Below are positions 7,674 to 18,035 of a stretch of 64,000 nucleotides of DNA, piece after piece (the first letter of the stretch is position 1; the number at the start of each line of letters is the position of its first letter). The stretch spans positions 1 to 64,000 of the forward strand of contig CAZUYC010000035.1 of the NCBI GenBank assembly GCA_964624475.1, read 5' to 3'. The position numbers were made by a program, and so were the translations under genes. Source of the DNA: CAZUYC01 sp964624475 (GTDB taxonomy: Bacteria; Myxococcota_A; UBA9160; SMWR01). The notes beneath the pieces are model-generated. The model ran no database searches. It was not told where the DNA came from and was given only the letters and a program-made list of their open reading frames with translations.

Positions 7674-7692
7674 TACTACACAGTAGTACTAG
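7670..7692 (+). terminator. hairpin at the sulfotransferase stop codon
   Basis: CTAGTACTA (7670-7678), the loop CACAG, and TAGTACTAG (7684-7692) form a perfect 9-bp stem that includes the TAG stop. A second palindrome, GCGACTAGTCGC, follows at once. There is no T tract, so a classic intrinsic terminator is not shown. It lies between convergent genes, where a bidirectional stop would make sense. Confidence 0.4.
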
Positions 7693-7732
7693 CGACTAGT
7701 CGCGAGCTCGCATCGGGCAACCGGCAAGCGAA

Positions 7733-7771
7733 GCGCGCAGCGAGCCGTAGGCGAGCGGAGTGCGGGCCCGC
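7733..7771 (-). repeat. dispersed intergenic GC-rich repeat, copy B
   Basis: On the minus strand it reads GCGGGCCCGCACTCCGCTCG followed by CCTACGGCTCGCTGCGCGC, matching copy A (6349-6430) in inverted orientation. It fills the space between the sulfotransferase and the end of the convergent TPR membrane protein gene. Confidence 0.6.
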
Positions 7772-7772
7772 G

Positions 7773-9713
7773 CTAAGGCCCGCCCTCCCGAAACGGCTGG
7801 CCCGCGCGGTAGAGCGCGAGGCGCGCGCGGATCTCGCGGGCGAGCGCCGCGCGGCCGGCGGCGTCGGCCCGCGCGACCGCGAGCTCGGCCGTCGCGATGG
7901 CGGCGTCGAAGCGGCCCGCCGCGGCCTGGGCCGCGGCGAGCGTGTCGAGGAGGTCGGCGTCGGGCGGGTCGGCGCGCCGCGCCGCGGACTCGGCGAGCCG
8001 TAGCGCCTCGCCCGGGTCGCGGAGCTCGGGGTCGGAGCTCGTGGCGAGGATCCAGGCCAGGTTGTTCGCGGCGAAGGCGAGATCGGGATTCTTGCGCAGG
8101 GCAAGGCGCCCCTCGCGCACCGCGTCGGCCGCGCGGCCCGATCCGGCCAGGACGAAGGCCTGGGCCGCGTGCGCGACGGCAGGGGCCGCGCCGCTCGCGA
8201 TCGAGCGCTCGAGGTGCGGGCGCGCCCGCGCGCTCTCTCCCTCGCGCACCAGCGCGGCGCCGAGCATCCCGTTCGCGTCCGCGTCGTCCGGGTCGAGCGC
8301 GACGGCGCTCTCGTAGCGCGCGATCGCCGCGGCGGCGTCGCCGCGCTGCGCGGCGCGCGAGCCGACCACGAGGTGGAGGCGCAGCAGGGGCTCTCGGCCG
8401 AGGTCCGGGCGCAGGCGGAACGTCTCGCGCAGGTGAGGCTCGGCCTCCTCGAGGCGGTCCTGGTCGATGCGGACCAGGGCGAGGCCGTGGTGGCCGACGG
8501 CGCTCTCGGGCTCGACGGCGAGGTTGCGCTCGAAGAGGCTCTCGGAGCTCCGCCAGTGCCGCACCTGGAGCCAGGCGGCACCGGCCAGCGCCGCGACGCC
8601 GGCGGCTCCGAGCGCGCCGAGCGCCCGCGCGACGCGATGGCGTCCCGCGGCGAGCTCGGCCGCGGAGAAGGCGAGCGCGATCGCGAGCCCCACCAGCGGC
8701 ACGTAGGTGTAGCGGTCCGCGCGCGCCTGGGATCCCGCCGGGACGAGCCCGAGCGTCGGCACCAGGGTCCCGAGGAACCAGAGCCAGCCGACCGCGAGCG
8801 GCGGGAGCGTCCGCCCGGCCCGCAGCGCGAGCGCCGACACGGCGACGAGGAAGCCCGCCTCCAGGAGAGCGCGGGACCGGGAGAGCGATCCGAGCGGATG
8901 CGGATAGTGGGCCGTGAGCCCCGTGGGCCAGAGGGAGTTCCCCAGATACCAGACGATCGAGTGCACGGCGTTGCGCAGGCGCAGCTCGAGCGAGAGGCCG
9001 TGGGAGTGCGCGAACTCCATGGCGCCGCCCGCGCCCTGCGCCCAGAGCGTGAGCGCACAGGCGACCGCGACGAGCGCGAGCATCGGCACCTTCTCGACGA
9101 CCGCGCGACGCGAGAGCCGCCGAAGCGGCCAGTAATCGAGCAGCAGGAGCGCGAAGGGGAAGCTCACGAGTACGGGTTTCGAGAGCAACCCGAGCGCGAG
9201 GCAGGCGAGGACCGCGAGGTAGCGTGGGAGTCCGGGCCGCTCCGCGTAGCTCGCATAGGCGAGAAGGCCCGCCATCCAGAAGAGCCCCGCGAGCACTCCC
9301 TTGCGCTCGGAGACCCACGCCACGGTCTCGACGTGCAGCGGGTGGACGGCAAAGACCGCGGCCACGAAGGCACTCGGCCACGTCCGTCCGCTCATCCGCA
9401 CCAGCGCGCCGAAGAGCAGGAGCGTCGCGAGCGCATGCAGGGCGACGTTGTCGAGGAGGTAGCCCCCGGCGACCTTCCCGTGCAGCGCGTGGTCGACGTG
9501 GTACGAGAGCAGCGTGAGCGGAGCCCAGTTCGCGAGGAAGGGCGTGCGGAAGTAGGCGACCACCAGGTCCCAGGAAAGGCCGGCATCGAGGGCGCGGTTG
9601 CTGACCACGAAGATGCCGTCGTCGAGGTTCACGAACTCGTGATGGCGCGCCTGCCCGAAGACGGCGAGCGCGAGCGCGACGAGCCCGAGGGCGATCGCGA
9701 CGGATCGCTTCAG
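7773..9713 (-). CDS. polytopic membrane protein with C-terminal TPR repeats (TMTC-like)
   Basis: About 646 residues. The N-terminal two thirds hold roughly ten hydrophobic segments and the motifs VNLDDGIFV, NWAPLTLLSYHVDHALHG, FAVHPLHVETVAWVSERKGVL and RADRYTYVPLVGL. These are typical of the bacterial relatives of eukaryotic TMTC/O-mannosyl glycosyltransferases. The C-terminal ~250 residues are TPR units. A role in glycosylation of envelope proteins is likely but unproven. Start choice: no ATG/GTG/TTG lies near the first membrane segment. A CTG at 9713 overlaps the mobA stop (CTGA) and is preferred; a GTG at 9842 would add 43 low-complexity Arg/Ala residues inside mobA. Confidence 0.75.
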   Translation of the reverse strand: MKRSVAIALGLVALALAVFGQARHHEFVNLDDGIFVVSNRALDAGLSWDLVVAYFRTPFLANWAPLTLLSYHVDHALHGKVAGGYLLDNVALHALATLLLFGALVRMSGRTWPSAFVAAVFAVHPLHVETVAWVSERKGVLAGLFWMAGLLAYASYAERPGLPRYLAVLACLALGLLSKPVLVSFPFALLLLDYWPLRRLSRRAVVEKVPMLALVAVACALTLWAQGAGGAMEFAHSHGLSLELRLRNAVHSIVWYLGNSLWPTGLTAHYPHPLGSLSRSRALLEAGFLVAVSALALRAGRTLPPLAVGWLWFLGTLVPTLGLVPAGSQARADRYTYVPLVGLAIALAFSAAELAAGRHRVARALGALGAAGVAALAGAAWLQVRHWRSSESLFERNLAVEPESAVGHHGLALVRIDQDRLEEAEPHLRETFRLRPDLGREPLLRLHLVVGSRAAQRGDAAAAIARYESAVALDPDDADANGMLGAALVREGESARARPHLERSIASGAAPAVAHAAQAFVLAGSGRAADAVREGRLALRKNPDLAFAANNLAWILATSSDPELRDPGEALRLAESAARRADPPDADLLDTLAAAQAAAGRFDAAIATAELAVARADAAGRAALAREIRARLALYRAGQPFREGGP

Positions 9714-10330
9714 GGCGCGTCCGCCCGCCGCTGCTTCGCCGCGAGCAGCGCCTCGGCTCGCGCGAGGTCCTCGGGCCGGTTCGCGTTGAGGAGCGCGCTG
9801 CCGTCGGGATCGACGAGCGCGAGCTCCTCCCCCTCGAGCCACGCCGTGTCCACGGCGTCGAGCAGCGCGCCGAGCGCGAGCCGCCCCGAGGCGAGATTCG
9901 CGCGCGCCACGGGGAGGACCGCCTCGCGCGCGTAGAGCGCGCAGAGCGGATGGGCTCCATCGGGGGTGCGCGGCACCACCGCGTCGGCCTCCCGCCAGGC
10001 GACGAGGGCAAGCAGGAGATCCGCGCTGAGCAGCGGCAGGTCCGTCGCCACGACGAGCACGCGCGGGACCGTCGCCGCCGCGAGCGCGCTCACCAGGCCG
10101 AGCAGCGCCGAGCGCGGGCCGTCCTCGTCGGGCACGCGGCGACCGGGCGCGCCCTGCGGCGGGTTGCCGCCGACGAGCAGGACCTCGGCGCAGAGGGAGT
10201 CGAGCAGGTGCGCGATGCGCGTCGCGGCGGGGACGCCGGCGATCGGGAGCGCCGCCTTGTCGTGGGCCATGCGCCGGGAGGCACCGCCGAGCAGCACGGC
10301 GCCGGCCAGCGTGGCGAGGCGGCCCTCCAA
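9710..10330 (-). CDS. mobA: molybdenum cofactor guanylyltransferase
   Basis: This 206-residue protein attaches GMP to molybdopterin to make the MGD cofactor. The nucleotide-binding signature LLGGASRRMAHDKAALPI lies at about residues 10-27, and VVATDLPLLSADLL is the conserved TDxP segment that binds metal and GTP. The TTG at 10330 is the best start; the frame upstream is moeA in another register. The gene follows moeA by 29 bp and overlaps the next gene by 4 bp, so the three are probably cotranscribed. Pairing with moeA supports the assignment. Confidence 0.88.
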   Translation of the reverse strand: MEGRLATLAGAVLLGGASRRMAHDKAALPIAGVPAATRIAHLLDSLCAEVLLVGGNPPQGAPGRRVPDEDGPRSALLGLVSALAAATVPRVLVVATDLPLLSADLLLALVAWREADAVVPRTPDGAHPLCALYAREAVLPVARANLASGRLALGALLDAVDTAWLEGEELALVDPDGSALLNANRPEDLARAEALLAAKQRRADAP

Positions 10331-10359
10331 CGCCTCGGGGTCCCGGGCGCGCCGCCCGC

Positions 10360-11622
10360 TCAGAAGCCCGGCTCCGCCGAGGCCAGGAACGATTCGTCGA
10401 TCACCTGCACCGTCGCCGTCTCGCCCGCGCCGAGCTCGCTCGCCTCCGCCGGGAAGACGAGGAGCCCCTGTCCCCGGATCATGGAGCTGAGCGCGCCCGA
10501 ACTCTGGTTCCCGGCGCTCTTCGCCAGGATCTCGCCGTCGCGACGCTCGAGGACGACGCGCACGAAGTGCATGCGCCCGGGCTTCTTCGCGAGCCGATCC
10601 ACGAGCCGCGCGCGCACGAGCGGGCGGAAGAGCGTCCTGTGACCCGTCATCTTGCGCAGGGCCGGGCGGACGAACTCCTCGAAGGTGACCATCGCCGAGA
10701 CGGGGTTGCCCGGGAGCCCGAAGACGAGCGCGCCCGCCGCGCCGAGGCGGCCGAAGGCGAGCGGGTAGCCCGGCTTGATCTGCACGCCCCAGAAGCGGAG
10801 CTCGCAGCCGAGCCGGGTCAGGACGTCGCGCACGTGGTCGCGGTCGCCGACCGAGACGCCCGCGGAGCTCACGATCACGTCCGCCCGCAGCCCGCCGCGG
10901 AAGCGCTCCAGGAGATCCTCCGGAGTGTCGCGCGCGATCCCGAGATAGACCGGCTCCGCGCCGACCTCGCGGCACTGGGCCGAGAGCGTATACGAGTTCG
11001 ACGAGACGATGCGCCCGCCCGCGACGTCGCCGTCGGGCTCGACGAGCTCGTCGCCGCCCGAGAGGATCGCGACCCGCGGCCGCTGGTGCACCGCGACGAC
11101 GCCGCGCCCGAGCGACGCGAGCATCCCCGCCTCGGCGGGTCCGATCACGCGGCCGGGCTCGAGCACGACCTGGCCGATCTCCACGTCCTCGCCCGCGTCG
11201 CGGACGTTCTCGCGCTCTTTGGGGCAGAGCGGGATGCTCACGCGCTCGCCCCGCCGCAGCACGTCCTCCTGGCGCACCACCGCATCCGCGCCGGCGGGGA
11301 GCGGGGCGCCGGTCAGGATGCGCGCGGCGTCGCCGGGCGCGAGCGGCGGCGGGGGTGCGCCGCCGGCCGGGACCTCGAACGCGACCCGGAGCTCGACCGG
11401 CTGCGCGCGGCTCGCGGCGGCGAGGTCCGCAAGCCGCACCGCGTAGCCGTCCATGGCGGAGTTGTCCGCGGGCGGGAGGCGACGCCCGGAGACGATCGGC
11501 TCGGCCAGCACCCGGCCCTGGGCGGCGCGCACGTCGACCGTCTCGGGAGCGAGCGCGACGGTCTCGTCGAGCACGGCCGCGAGCGCCTGCGAGGCCGGGA
11601 GGTCGGTGCGCACGCCGTGCAC
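10360..11622 (-). CDS. moeA: molybdopterin molybdenumtransferase
   Basis: This 420-residue protein inserts molybdate into adenylated molybdopterin. Conserved segments are PPADNSAMDGYAVR, ARILTGAPLPAGADAVVRQE, GEDV.IGQ, VAILSGGDELVEP, SSAGVSVGDRDHV and FGLPGNPVSAMVTF, with the C-terminal MoeA domain IV after about residue 340. The GTG at 11622 is chosen because it gives the normal family length; the frame stays open further but runs into an intergenic repeat. It leads a probable operon with mobA. dusB is divergent, about 240 bp away. Confidence 0.93.
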   Translation of the reverse strand: MHGVRTDLPASQALAAVLDETVALAPETVDVRAAQGRVLAEPIVSGRRLPPADNSAMDGYAVRLADLAAASRAQPVELRVAFEVPAGGAPPPPLAPGDAARILTGAPLPAGADAVVRQEDVLRRGERVSIPLCPKERENVRDAGEDVEIGQVVLEPGRVIGPAEAGMLASLGRGVVAVHQRPRVAILSGGDELVEPDGDVAGGRIVSSNSYTLSAQCREVGAEPVYLGIARDTPEDLLERFRGGLRADVIVSSAGVSVGDRDHVRDVLTRLGCELRFWGVQIKPGYPLAFGRLGAAGALVFGLPGNPVSAMVTFEEFVRPALRKMTGHRTLFRPLVRARLVDRLAKKPGRMHFVRVVLERRDGEILAKSAGNQSSGALSSMIRGQGLLVFPAEASELGAGETATVQVIDESFLASAEPGF

Positions 11623-11668
11623 CTTACCCAGCGGAATCCTGCGGCGGTAGTCGCGCAAGCGATCCTTG

Positions 11669-11770
11669 CGGGGGCCCGCACTCCGCTCGCAGGCCCGGCA
11701 GGGCCTGCCTTCGCTCGCCTTCGGCTCGCCGCGCGCTCCGCTTGCGGCTCGCTGCGCGGCCGCTTCCCGC
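11669..11770 (+). repeat. dispersed intergenic GC-rich repeat, copy C
   Basis: It reads GCGGGGGCCCGCACTCCGCT, then CCTTCGCTCGCCTTCGGCTC, then CTTGCGGCTCGCTGCGCGGC, a doubled version of the unit at 6349-6430. It occupies the space between the divergent moeA and dusB genes, so it must lie within or beside their promoters. Confidence 0.6.
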
Positions 11771-11861
11771 GGCCTTGCCTCGACTCCCCCGGCGGGCATC
11801 GCTACCTTGCTCAAGAATTAGGCACTTCCGCGGCTTCGCAGGCCGCCCTCCCGAGGCGCCC

Positions 11862-12878
11862 GTGAGCGCTCCGAAACACGGCCGGCCCGAGATCCGCCCG
11901 ATCGCGCTGCGCGGGCTCACGTTGGCGAACAACCTCGTGATGGCGCCGCTCGCCGGCGTCTCGAACCTCCCCTTCCGATTGATCGCCCGCGAGGCCGGCG
12001 CAGCCCTCGCCTTCACCGAGACGGTGAGCGCGAAGGGGCTCGTGAACGGGGGGCGGAAGACCTGGAGCCTGCTCGAAACCTCGCCGCGCGAGGCGCCGAT
12101 CGCGTTCCAGCTCTTCGGCGGCGAGCCCGACGTGCTCGGCGAAGCCTGCCGCCGGCTGGCGGAGAGCGGGGCCGTCTGGATCGACCTGAACGTCGGCTGC
12201 CCGGTCAAGAAGTTCATCAAGAACGGCGCCGGGTCGGCGCTGCTCTGCGATCTCCCGCGCGCGGCCGCGGTGATCCGCGCGATGCGCGCCGCCTTCCCGG
12301 GGATCCTCTCGGTCAAGATGCGCGCCGGCTGGGCCGCGGCGTCGCTCGTCGCGCCCGAGCTCGCGCGCATCGCCGTGGCCGAGGGGGCCGAGCTCCTCTC
12401 CGTGCACGGGCGCACGCGCGAGCAGCAGTACACGGGCCTCGCGGACCGCGGCCTGATCCGCCGCGTGGTCGAGGCGGTCCCCGGGACGCCGGTCCTCGGG
12501 AACGGCGACGTCGTCCGGCCCGAGGACGCCTTCGCGATGCTGCGCGAAACCGGCGCCGCCGGCGTCATGATCGGGCGCGGAGCGATCGGGAACCCCTGGA
12601 TCTTCGCGCAGATCCTGGAGCTCGCGCAGGGAGGAGCGGCCCGCGAGCCGGGGCCCGGCGAACGGCTCGCGACGATCGAGCGCCACGTGGCGCTCCTGGA
12701 GCGCTGCTTCCCGGACCGCCGCTCCCTCGGCGCGAATCTCAAGAAGTACGTATCGGCCTACGCGAAGGGGCTGCCCGGCAGCGCCGCGTTCCGCCAGGCG
12801 GCGCTCGGGTCCGACGATGCGGACCGCATCCTCGAGCTCACCCGGGACTTCTTCGCGGGCGCGGCGCGGGCGGCCTGA
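11862..12878 (+). CDS. dusB: tRNA-dihydrouridine synthase
   Basis: This 338-residue flavoenzyme reduces uridines in the tRNA D-loop. The FMN/TIM-barrel motifs are MAPLAGVSNLPFRLIA, LQLFGGEP-like FQLFGGEPD, DLNVGCPVKKFIKNGAGSAL (with the catalytic Cys in GCP), KMRAGW, SVHGRTREQQYTG, VLGNGDV and GVMIGRGAIGNPWIF. Start: GTG 11862 gives the usual N-terminus. ntrB begins 5 bp downstream. This dusB-ntrB-ntrC order matches the classic nifR3-ntrB-ntrC operon of alphaproteobacteria. The gene is complete. Confidence 0.93.
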   Translation: MSAPKHGRPEIRPIALRGLTLANNLVMAPLAGVSNLPFRLIAREAGAALAFTETVSAKGLVNGGRKTWSLLETSPREAPIAFQLFGGEPDVLGEACRRLAESGAVWIDLNVGCPVKKFIKNGAGSALLCDLPRAAAVIRAMRAAFPGILSVKMRAGWAAASLVAPELARIAVAEGAELLSVHGRTREQQYTGLADRGLIRRVVEAVPGTPVLGNGDVVRPEDAFAMLRETGAAGVMIGRGAIGNPWIFAQILELAQGGAAREPGPGERLATIERHVALLERCFPDRRSLGANLKKYVSAYAKGLPGSAAFRQAALGSDDADRILELTRDFFAGAARAA

Positions 12879-12883
12879 ACGCC

Positions 12884-13953
12884 TTGGCGCGCGACCTCGC
12901 CGGCGTGCTCGACGCGGTCCTCGCGGGGGTCGTCGTCCTCGACGCGGCGGGTCGCGTCGAGCTCATGAACACCGCTGCATGTCGGATCCTCGAGACCTCC
13001 GACGAATCGGCGCGGGGGCTCCCGCTCGCGCGCCTGCTCGGCGCGGAGCACGCGGTGGTGCGGCTCGCGCGCAGCGTGCTCGCGAGCGGGGGCTCGGCGG
13101 TCGTGAACGCCTGCCCGGTGGAGCGCCGGCTCGAGCCGAACCTCTCGGTCGACGTGGCCGCGTCGCCGCTCTTCGACGACAGCGGCCGCGTGGACGGGGC
13201 CGCGCTCGTGCTGCGCGACATCACGCTGCGCCAGGGTCTCCAGGGGCTCGTCGCGGAGCGCGAGACGCTCCAGGCCTTCGGCCGGATCGCCGCGGGCGTG
13301 GCGCACGAGGTGAGGAACCCGCTCGGCGGGATCCGCGGCGCCGCCGAGATCCTCGCCTCGCGGGCGAGCGACGCCAAGACCCTCGATGCCGCGGAGCTGA
13401 TCGTACGCGAGGTCGACCGCATCGCGGCCCTCGTCGACGACCTCATGGTCTTCACGCACGGCGAGCTGCGCCTGGCAAAGATGAACGTGCACCGCGTGAT
13501 CGACGACGTGCTCGCCCTCGCCGCCCACGACCGGCTGGCCCAGGGAATCGAGTTCGAGCGCCATTACGACCCCTCGATCCCGGAGATCGAGGCCGACGCC
13601 GGCCGCCTCCGGCAGGTGGTGCTGAACCTCGTGCGCAACGCGCTCCAGGCGATGGAGGGCCGGGGTCGGCTCGCGGTCGCGACGCGCATGACCCTCGATC
13701 ACCGCCTGCGCGGGCCCGCCGGCGAGCCGATCCCGATGCTGGCGATCGAGGTGCGCGACAGCGGTCCTGGGTTCCCTGCGGAGGCGCTCGACCAGCTCGC
13801 GACGCCCTTCTTCAGCACGCGGCCCGGCGGCACCGGCCTCGGCCTCGCCGTATCGAGGCACTGGGTGGCGCGCCACGGCGGCTCGCTCCAGCTCGGGAGC
13901 GCGCCCGGCGCCGGCGCGCGGGTGCGCGTGGTGCTCCCGCTGCGGCCCGTGCG

Positions 13954-13957
<4 letters not shown>
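12884..13957 (+). CDS. ntrB: NtrB-type nitrogen sensor histidine kinase
   Basis: This 357-residue soluble kinase has an N-terminal PAS domain (about residues 6-120, VLDAVLAGVVVLDAAGRVEL), the phospho-acceptor H-box AAGVAHEVRNPLGG, an N-box LNLVRNALQAME, G1 DSGPGFP and G2 GTGLGLAVSRHW. No transmembrane segment is seen, as expected for NtrB, which senses nitrogen status through PII and phosphorylates NtrC. TTG 12884 is the only near start, 5 bp after dusB. It overlaps ntrC by 4 bp (GTGA), so the pair is translationally coupled. Gene-neighbour logic supports NtrB over other PAS kinases, though this is not certain. Confidence 0.85.
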
Positions 13958-15374
<1,417 letters not shown>

Positions 15375-15378
<4 letters not shown>

Positions 15379-16040
15379 CGCAAGGCGCGTTCCGCCCGGC
15401 GGCCGCGCGCCTGCGCGGGCTCCACGTGCTCGCGGACGACGACCCGCGCTGGGGCCGCGATCCCGTCGAGCAGGCGCGCGCGGCCTGCGCCGGCGGCGCC
15501 GCCGTGGTGCAGCTGCGCGCGAAGCGCGCGACGGACCGCGAGGCGCTGGCCTGGGCCGAGGCGCTGCGCGAGCTCACGCGGCGCGCCGGGGCGCTCTTCC
15601 TCGTGAACGACCGCTTCGACCTCGCCCTCGCCGCGGAGGCCGACGGCGTCCACCTAGGCCAAGAGGACCTCCCGCCCGCCCGCATCCCCGCGCCGCTCCG
15701 GGAGAGGCTCGTGGTCGGACGCTCGACCCACACGCTCGCGGAGGCCCGCGCGGCGCGCGCGGAGCCGGTCGACTACGTCGCCTTCGGCCCCGTCTTCGCC
15801 ACCACCTCGAAGGACTCGCCGCATGCGGCGCGAGGTCTCGAGATGCTCGGCGAGGCCGCCGGGATCGTGGCCCCGCTCCCGCTCGTCGCGATCGGCGGCA
15901 TCCACGCCGGGAACGCAGCCGCGGTGATCGCGGCGGGAGCCGCCGCCATCGCCGTGATCTCGGCGGTGGCCGGCGCGGACGATGCGGAGGCCGCGGCGCG
16001 CGAGCTCGCGCGAGCGGTCGCCGGGGCGCGGGGCGCGTGA
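15375..16040 (+). CDS. thiE: thiamine-phosphate synthase
   Basis: This 221-residue TIM-barrel enzyme joins HMP-PP and the thiazole phosphate to thiamine monophosphate. Motifs are VVQLRAKRATDREAL, LVNDRFDLALAAEADGVHLG, VGRSTHTLAEA, YVAFGPVFATTSKDSPHA and VAIGGIHAGNA. The start GTG overlaps the ntrC stop and its own stop overlaps the nupC start, both by 4 bp. No thi-box riboswitch can lie directly in front, since the gene starts inside ntrC. thiD is about 29 kb away in the same window. Confidence 0.93.
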
Positions 16041-17266
16041 CGGATCCCGGCGCGCGGGTCGTCTCGGCTCTCGGCTTCGTGGCGATGATCGCGATCGGAT
16101 GGCTCTTCTCGTCCGATCGCCGCCGCTTCCCGTGGCGGACCGTCGCCTGGGGCTCGGCGCTGCAGCTCGCCCTCGCGGTCGTGCTGCTGCGGACCGCGGT
16201 GGGCGAGGCCTTCTTCCGGGGCATGAACCGGGGCGTCGCGACCTTCATCTCCTACGTCGACGCCGGGGTCCGCTTCGTCTTCGGCGCCCTCGTCGACACG
16301 GGCTTCTCGATCGTCGTGAACGTGCTCCCGATCATCGTCTTCATGGGGAGCCTCTTCGCGATCCTCTACCACCTGCGGATCCTCCAGCGCGTGGTGGACG
16401 CGCTGGCCCGGCTCCTCTCGCGCACCATGGGCACCTCGGGCGCGGAGAGCCTCGCCGCCGTCGCGAACGTCTTCCTCGGCATGACCGAGGCGGCGCTCGT
16501 CGTGCGCCCCTACCTGGAGCGGATGACCCGCTCGGAGCTCTTCGCGTTGATGACGACCGGGATGGCGAGCGTCGCCGGCTCGGTGCTCGTCGCCTACGTG
16601 GGGATGCTCGGCGCCGAGTACGCGGGCCATCTCGCCACCGCGAGCCTGCTCTCGGCGCCCGCCGGCCTGCTGCTCGCGAAGGTGATGGTGCCCGAGACGG
16701 GCGACCCCGAGACGACGACGGCCCACCACGCACCGATCGAGGTCTCCTCGGTGAACGTGATCGACGCCGCGGCCCAGGGCGCGATCGCGGGCCTGCGCCT
16801 GGCCGCCTACGTCGGCGCGCTGCTCGTCGCCTTCGTCGCGCTCGTCGCGCTGCTGAACGACGCCCTCGCCTCCGCAGGCGCGCTCGTCGGCCTCCCGGGC
16901 CTCAGCATGCAGCGCCTGCTCGGCTGGCTCCTCGCCCCGCTCGCCTGGCTGATGGGCGTCCCCTGGCACGACGCCGCGCAGGTCGGCGCCCTGCTCGGCG
17001 TGAAGACCGTGCTGAACGAGTTCATCGCCTACCAGGAGCTCGGCGCCCTGATCCACGCGGGCGCCCTCTCCGAGCGCTCCGCCCTGATCGCCTCCTACGC
17101 CCTCTGCGGCTTCGCCAACTTCGGCTCCCTCGCGATCCTCCTCGGCGGCATCGGCGGCCTCGCCCCCGGGCGCCGCCCCGAGGTCGCAAGCCTCGGCCTC
17201 CTCTCGATCCTCGCCGGCTCCCTCGCGAGCTTCATGACCGCGTGCGTGGCGGGGATCTTCGTGTAG
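16037..17266 (+). CDS. nupC: concentrative nucleoside transporter (CNT family)
   Basis: This 409-residue inner-membrane protein of the NupC/CNT type couples nucleoside uptake to H+ or Na+. Conserved segments are GMNRGVATFISYVDAGVRFV, VLPIIVFMGSLFAILYHL, MGTSGAESLAAVANVFLGMT, EAALVVRPYLERMTRSELFA, GMASVAGSVLVAYVGMLGA, GVKTVLNEFIAYQEL and SYALCGFANFGSLAI. About 8-9 hydrophobic helices are visible. The GTG at 16037 overlaps thiE. It is the last gene of the dusB-ntrBC-thiE run; the next 770 bp hold no gene. Confidence 0.93.
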   Translation: MTDPGARVVSALGFVAMIAIGWLFSSDRRRFPWRTVAWGSALQLALAVVLLRTAVGEAFFRGMNRGVATFISYVDAGVRFVFGALVDTGFSIVVNVLPIIVFMGSLFAILYHLRILQRVVDALARLLSRTMGTSGAESLAAVANVFLGMTEAALVVRPYLERMTRSELFALMTTGMASVAGSVLVAYVGMLGAEYAGHLATASLLSAPAGLLLAKVMVPETGDPETTTAHHAPIEVSSVNVIDAAAQGAIAGLRLAAYVGALLVAFVALVALLNDALASAGALVGLPGLSMQRLLGWLLAPLAWLMGVPWHDAAQVGALLGVKTVLNEFIAYQELGALIHAGALSERSALIASYALCGFANFGSLAILLGGIGGLAPGRRPEVASLGLLSILAGSLASFMTACVAGIFV

Positions 17267-17353
17267 CTCGGCGCTCTCGCGAGTGCCTGAGCCGCCGCTT
17301 CGCACCCCGTGGTGTGCGCACCGCAGCGTTTCGAGAACATCGCGAGTTTCAAG

Positions 17354-17401
17354 TTCGCAGGTCGTGACCTCATCCGTCACGCGATCGTGTCAACCTGCGA
17401 A
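17354..17401. repeat. nested inverted repeat
   Basis: The outer arms TTCGCAGGT (17354-17362) and ACCTGCGAA (17393-17401) pair perfectly. Inside them CGTGAC (17363-17368) and GTCACG (17376-17381) pair perfectly. It starts about 88 bp after nupC. There is no T run, so it is not a canonical terminator; it could be a terminator without poly-U, an operator or an integration site. Confidence 0.5.
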
Positions 17402-17723
17402 CGGTGGCGAGGCGTCCGCGCCAGCTGGCTCTCGACCTGCGGTCCCCTCCTCGTTGGGACGGGCGGCGCGACGGCACCGGCCGTAGGCCCGGGCCGAGCC
17501 CTCGTGCCCCCCCATCGCCGTCGCCCGCCCCTCGCGGCCCGCTTCCCGTGCCACGTGACGCTCAAGGTCCGCCCCGAGATCCCAGACCCACTCACCCTCG
17601 CCTCCGAGCTCGGTCTGCTCGCCGCCCTCGAGGCCGTCCTCGATGTGACCCTGCGCACCCTCGAGACCCGCGAGCGCCACCAGCAGCGCCGTGGTGCAGG
17701 CCCGCTCCACCCCTGGAGCGCAC

Positions 17724-17899
17724 CGTTCCCGAAACGTCGGGGTCTCCCTCACCAGGGCCCTTCCCGAGGCGTCGCGCCCTGCCCCGGGGGTACGACCGTT
17801 CCCGAAGTGTCGGTCCCCCCTCCCAAGGACGAAGGCGTCCCGAAACGTCGGCTACCTCTATTCTTCCTGAAAGAGAGAAGACATTTTCGGGAACGGGGG
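17724..17899 (+). repeat. cluster of degenerate TTCCCGAAACGTCGG repeats
   Basis: Copies on the plus strand are CGTTCCCGAAACGTCGG (17724-17740), TTCCCGAGGCGTCG (17761-17774), CGTTCCCGAAGTGTCGG (17797-17813) and CGTCCCGAAACGTCGG (17836-17851). A partial inverted copy (CGTTCCCGAAAATGT on the minus strand) lies near 17885-17899. Spacing is about 34-39 bp, but the intervening bases are not alike. No CRISPR-type regularity is seen. Protein-binding sites or degraded tandem repeats are possible. Confidence 0.55.
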
Positions 17900-18035
17900 A
17901 CGGGGCACAAGCGCCCCTGCCCACCCAATCGCCGTCTCAAGTAGGCAGCCAACGTGCAGCTGCCGTGCAACAGCGTCGCAGTTACTCAAGTGACCAGCGG
18001 CGTAGCCCGACTATCGTTTTCGGGAGGGATGGGCC

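Larger units (their letters stand above)
17267..18035. other. gene-free stretch with hairpin and degenerate repeats
   Basis: These ~770 bases show no convincing coding frame. They contain a nested inverted repeat (17354-17401), a cluster of short degenerate repeats (17724-17899) and falling G+C toward the low-GC lipoprotein gene that follows. It could be the edge of an acquired segment. Confidence 0.5.

Noticed and set aside
7670..7692. Canonical rho-independent terminator
   Set aside because: The stem is perfect but AT-rich and lacks a T tract. It is kept only as a low-confidence hairpin.
17724..17899. Possible CRISPR array
   Set aside because: Repeat units are short and degenerate, one is inverted, spacing is uneven and no cas gene is present.
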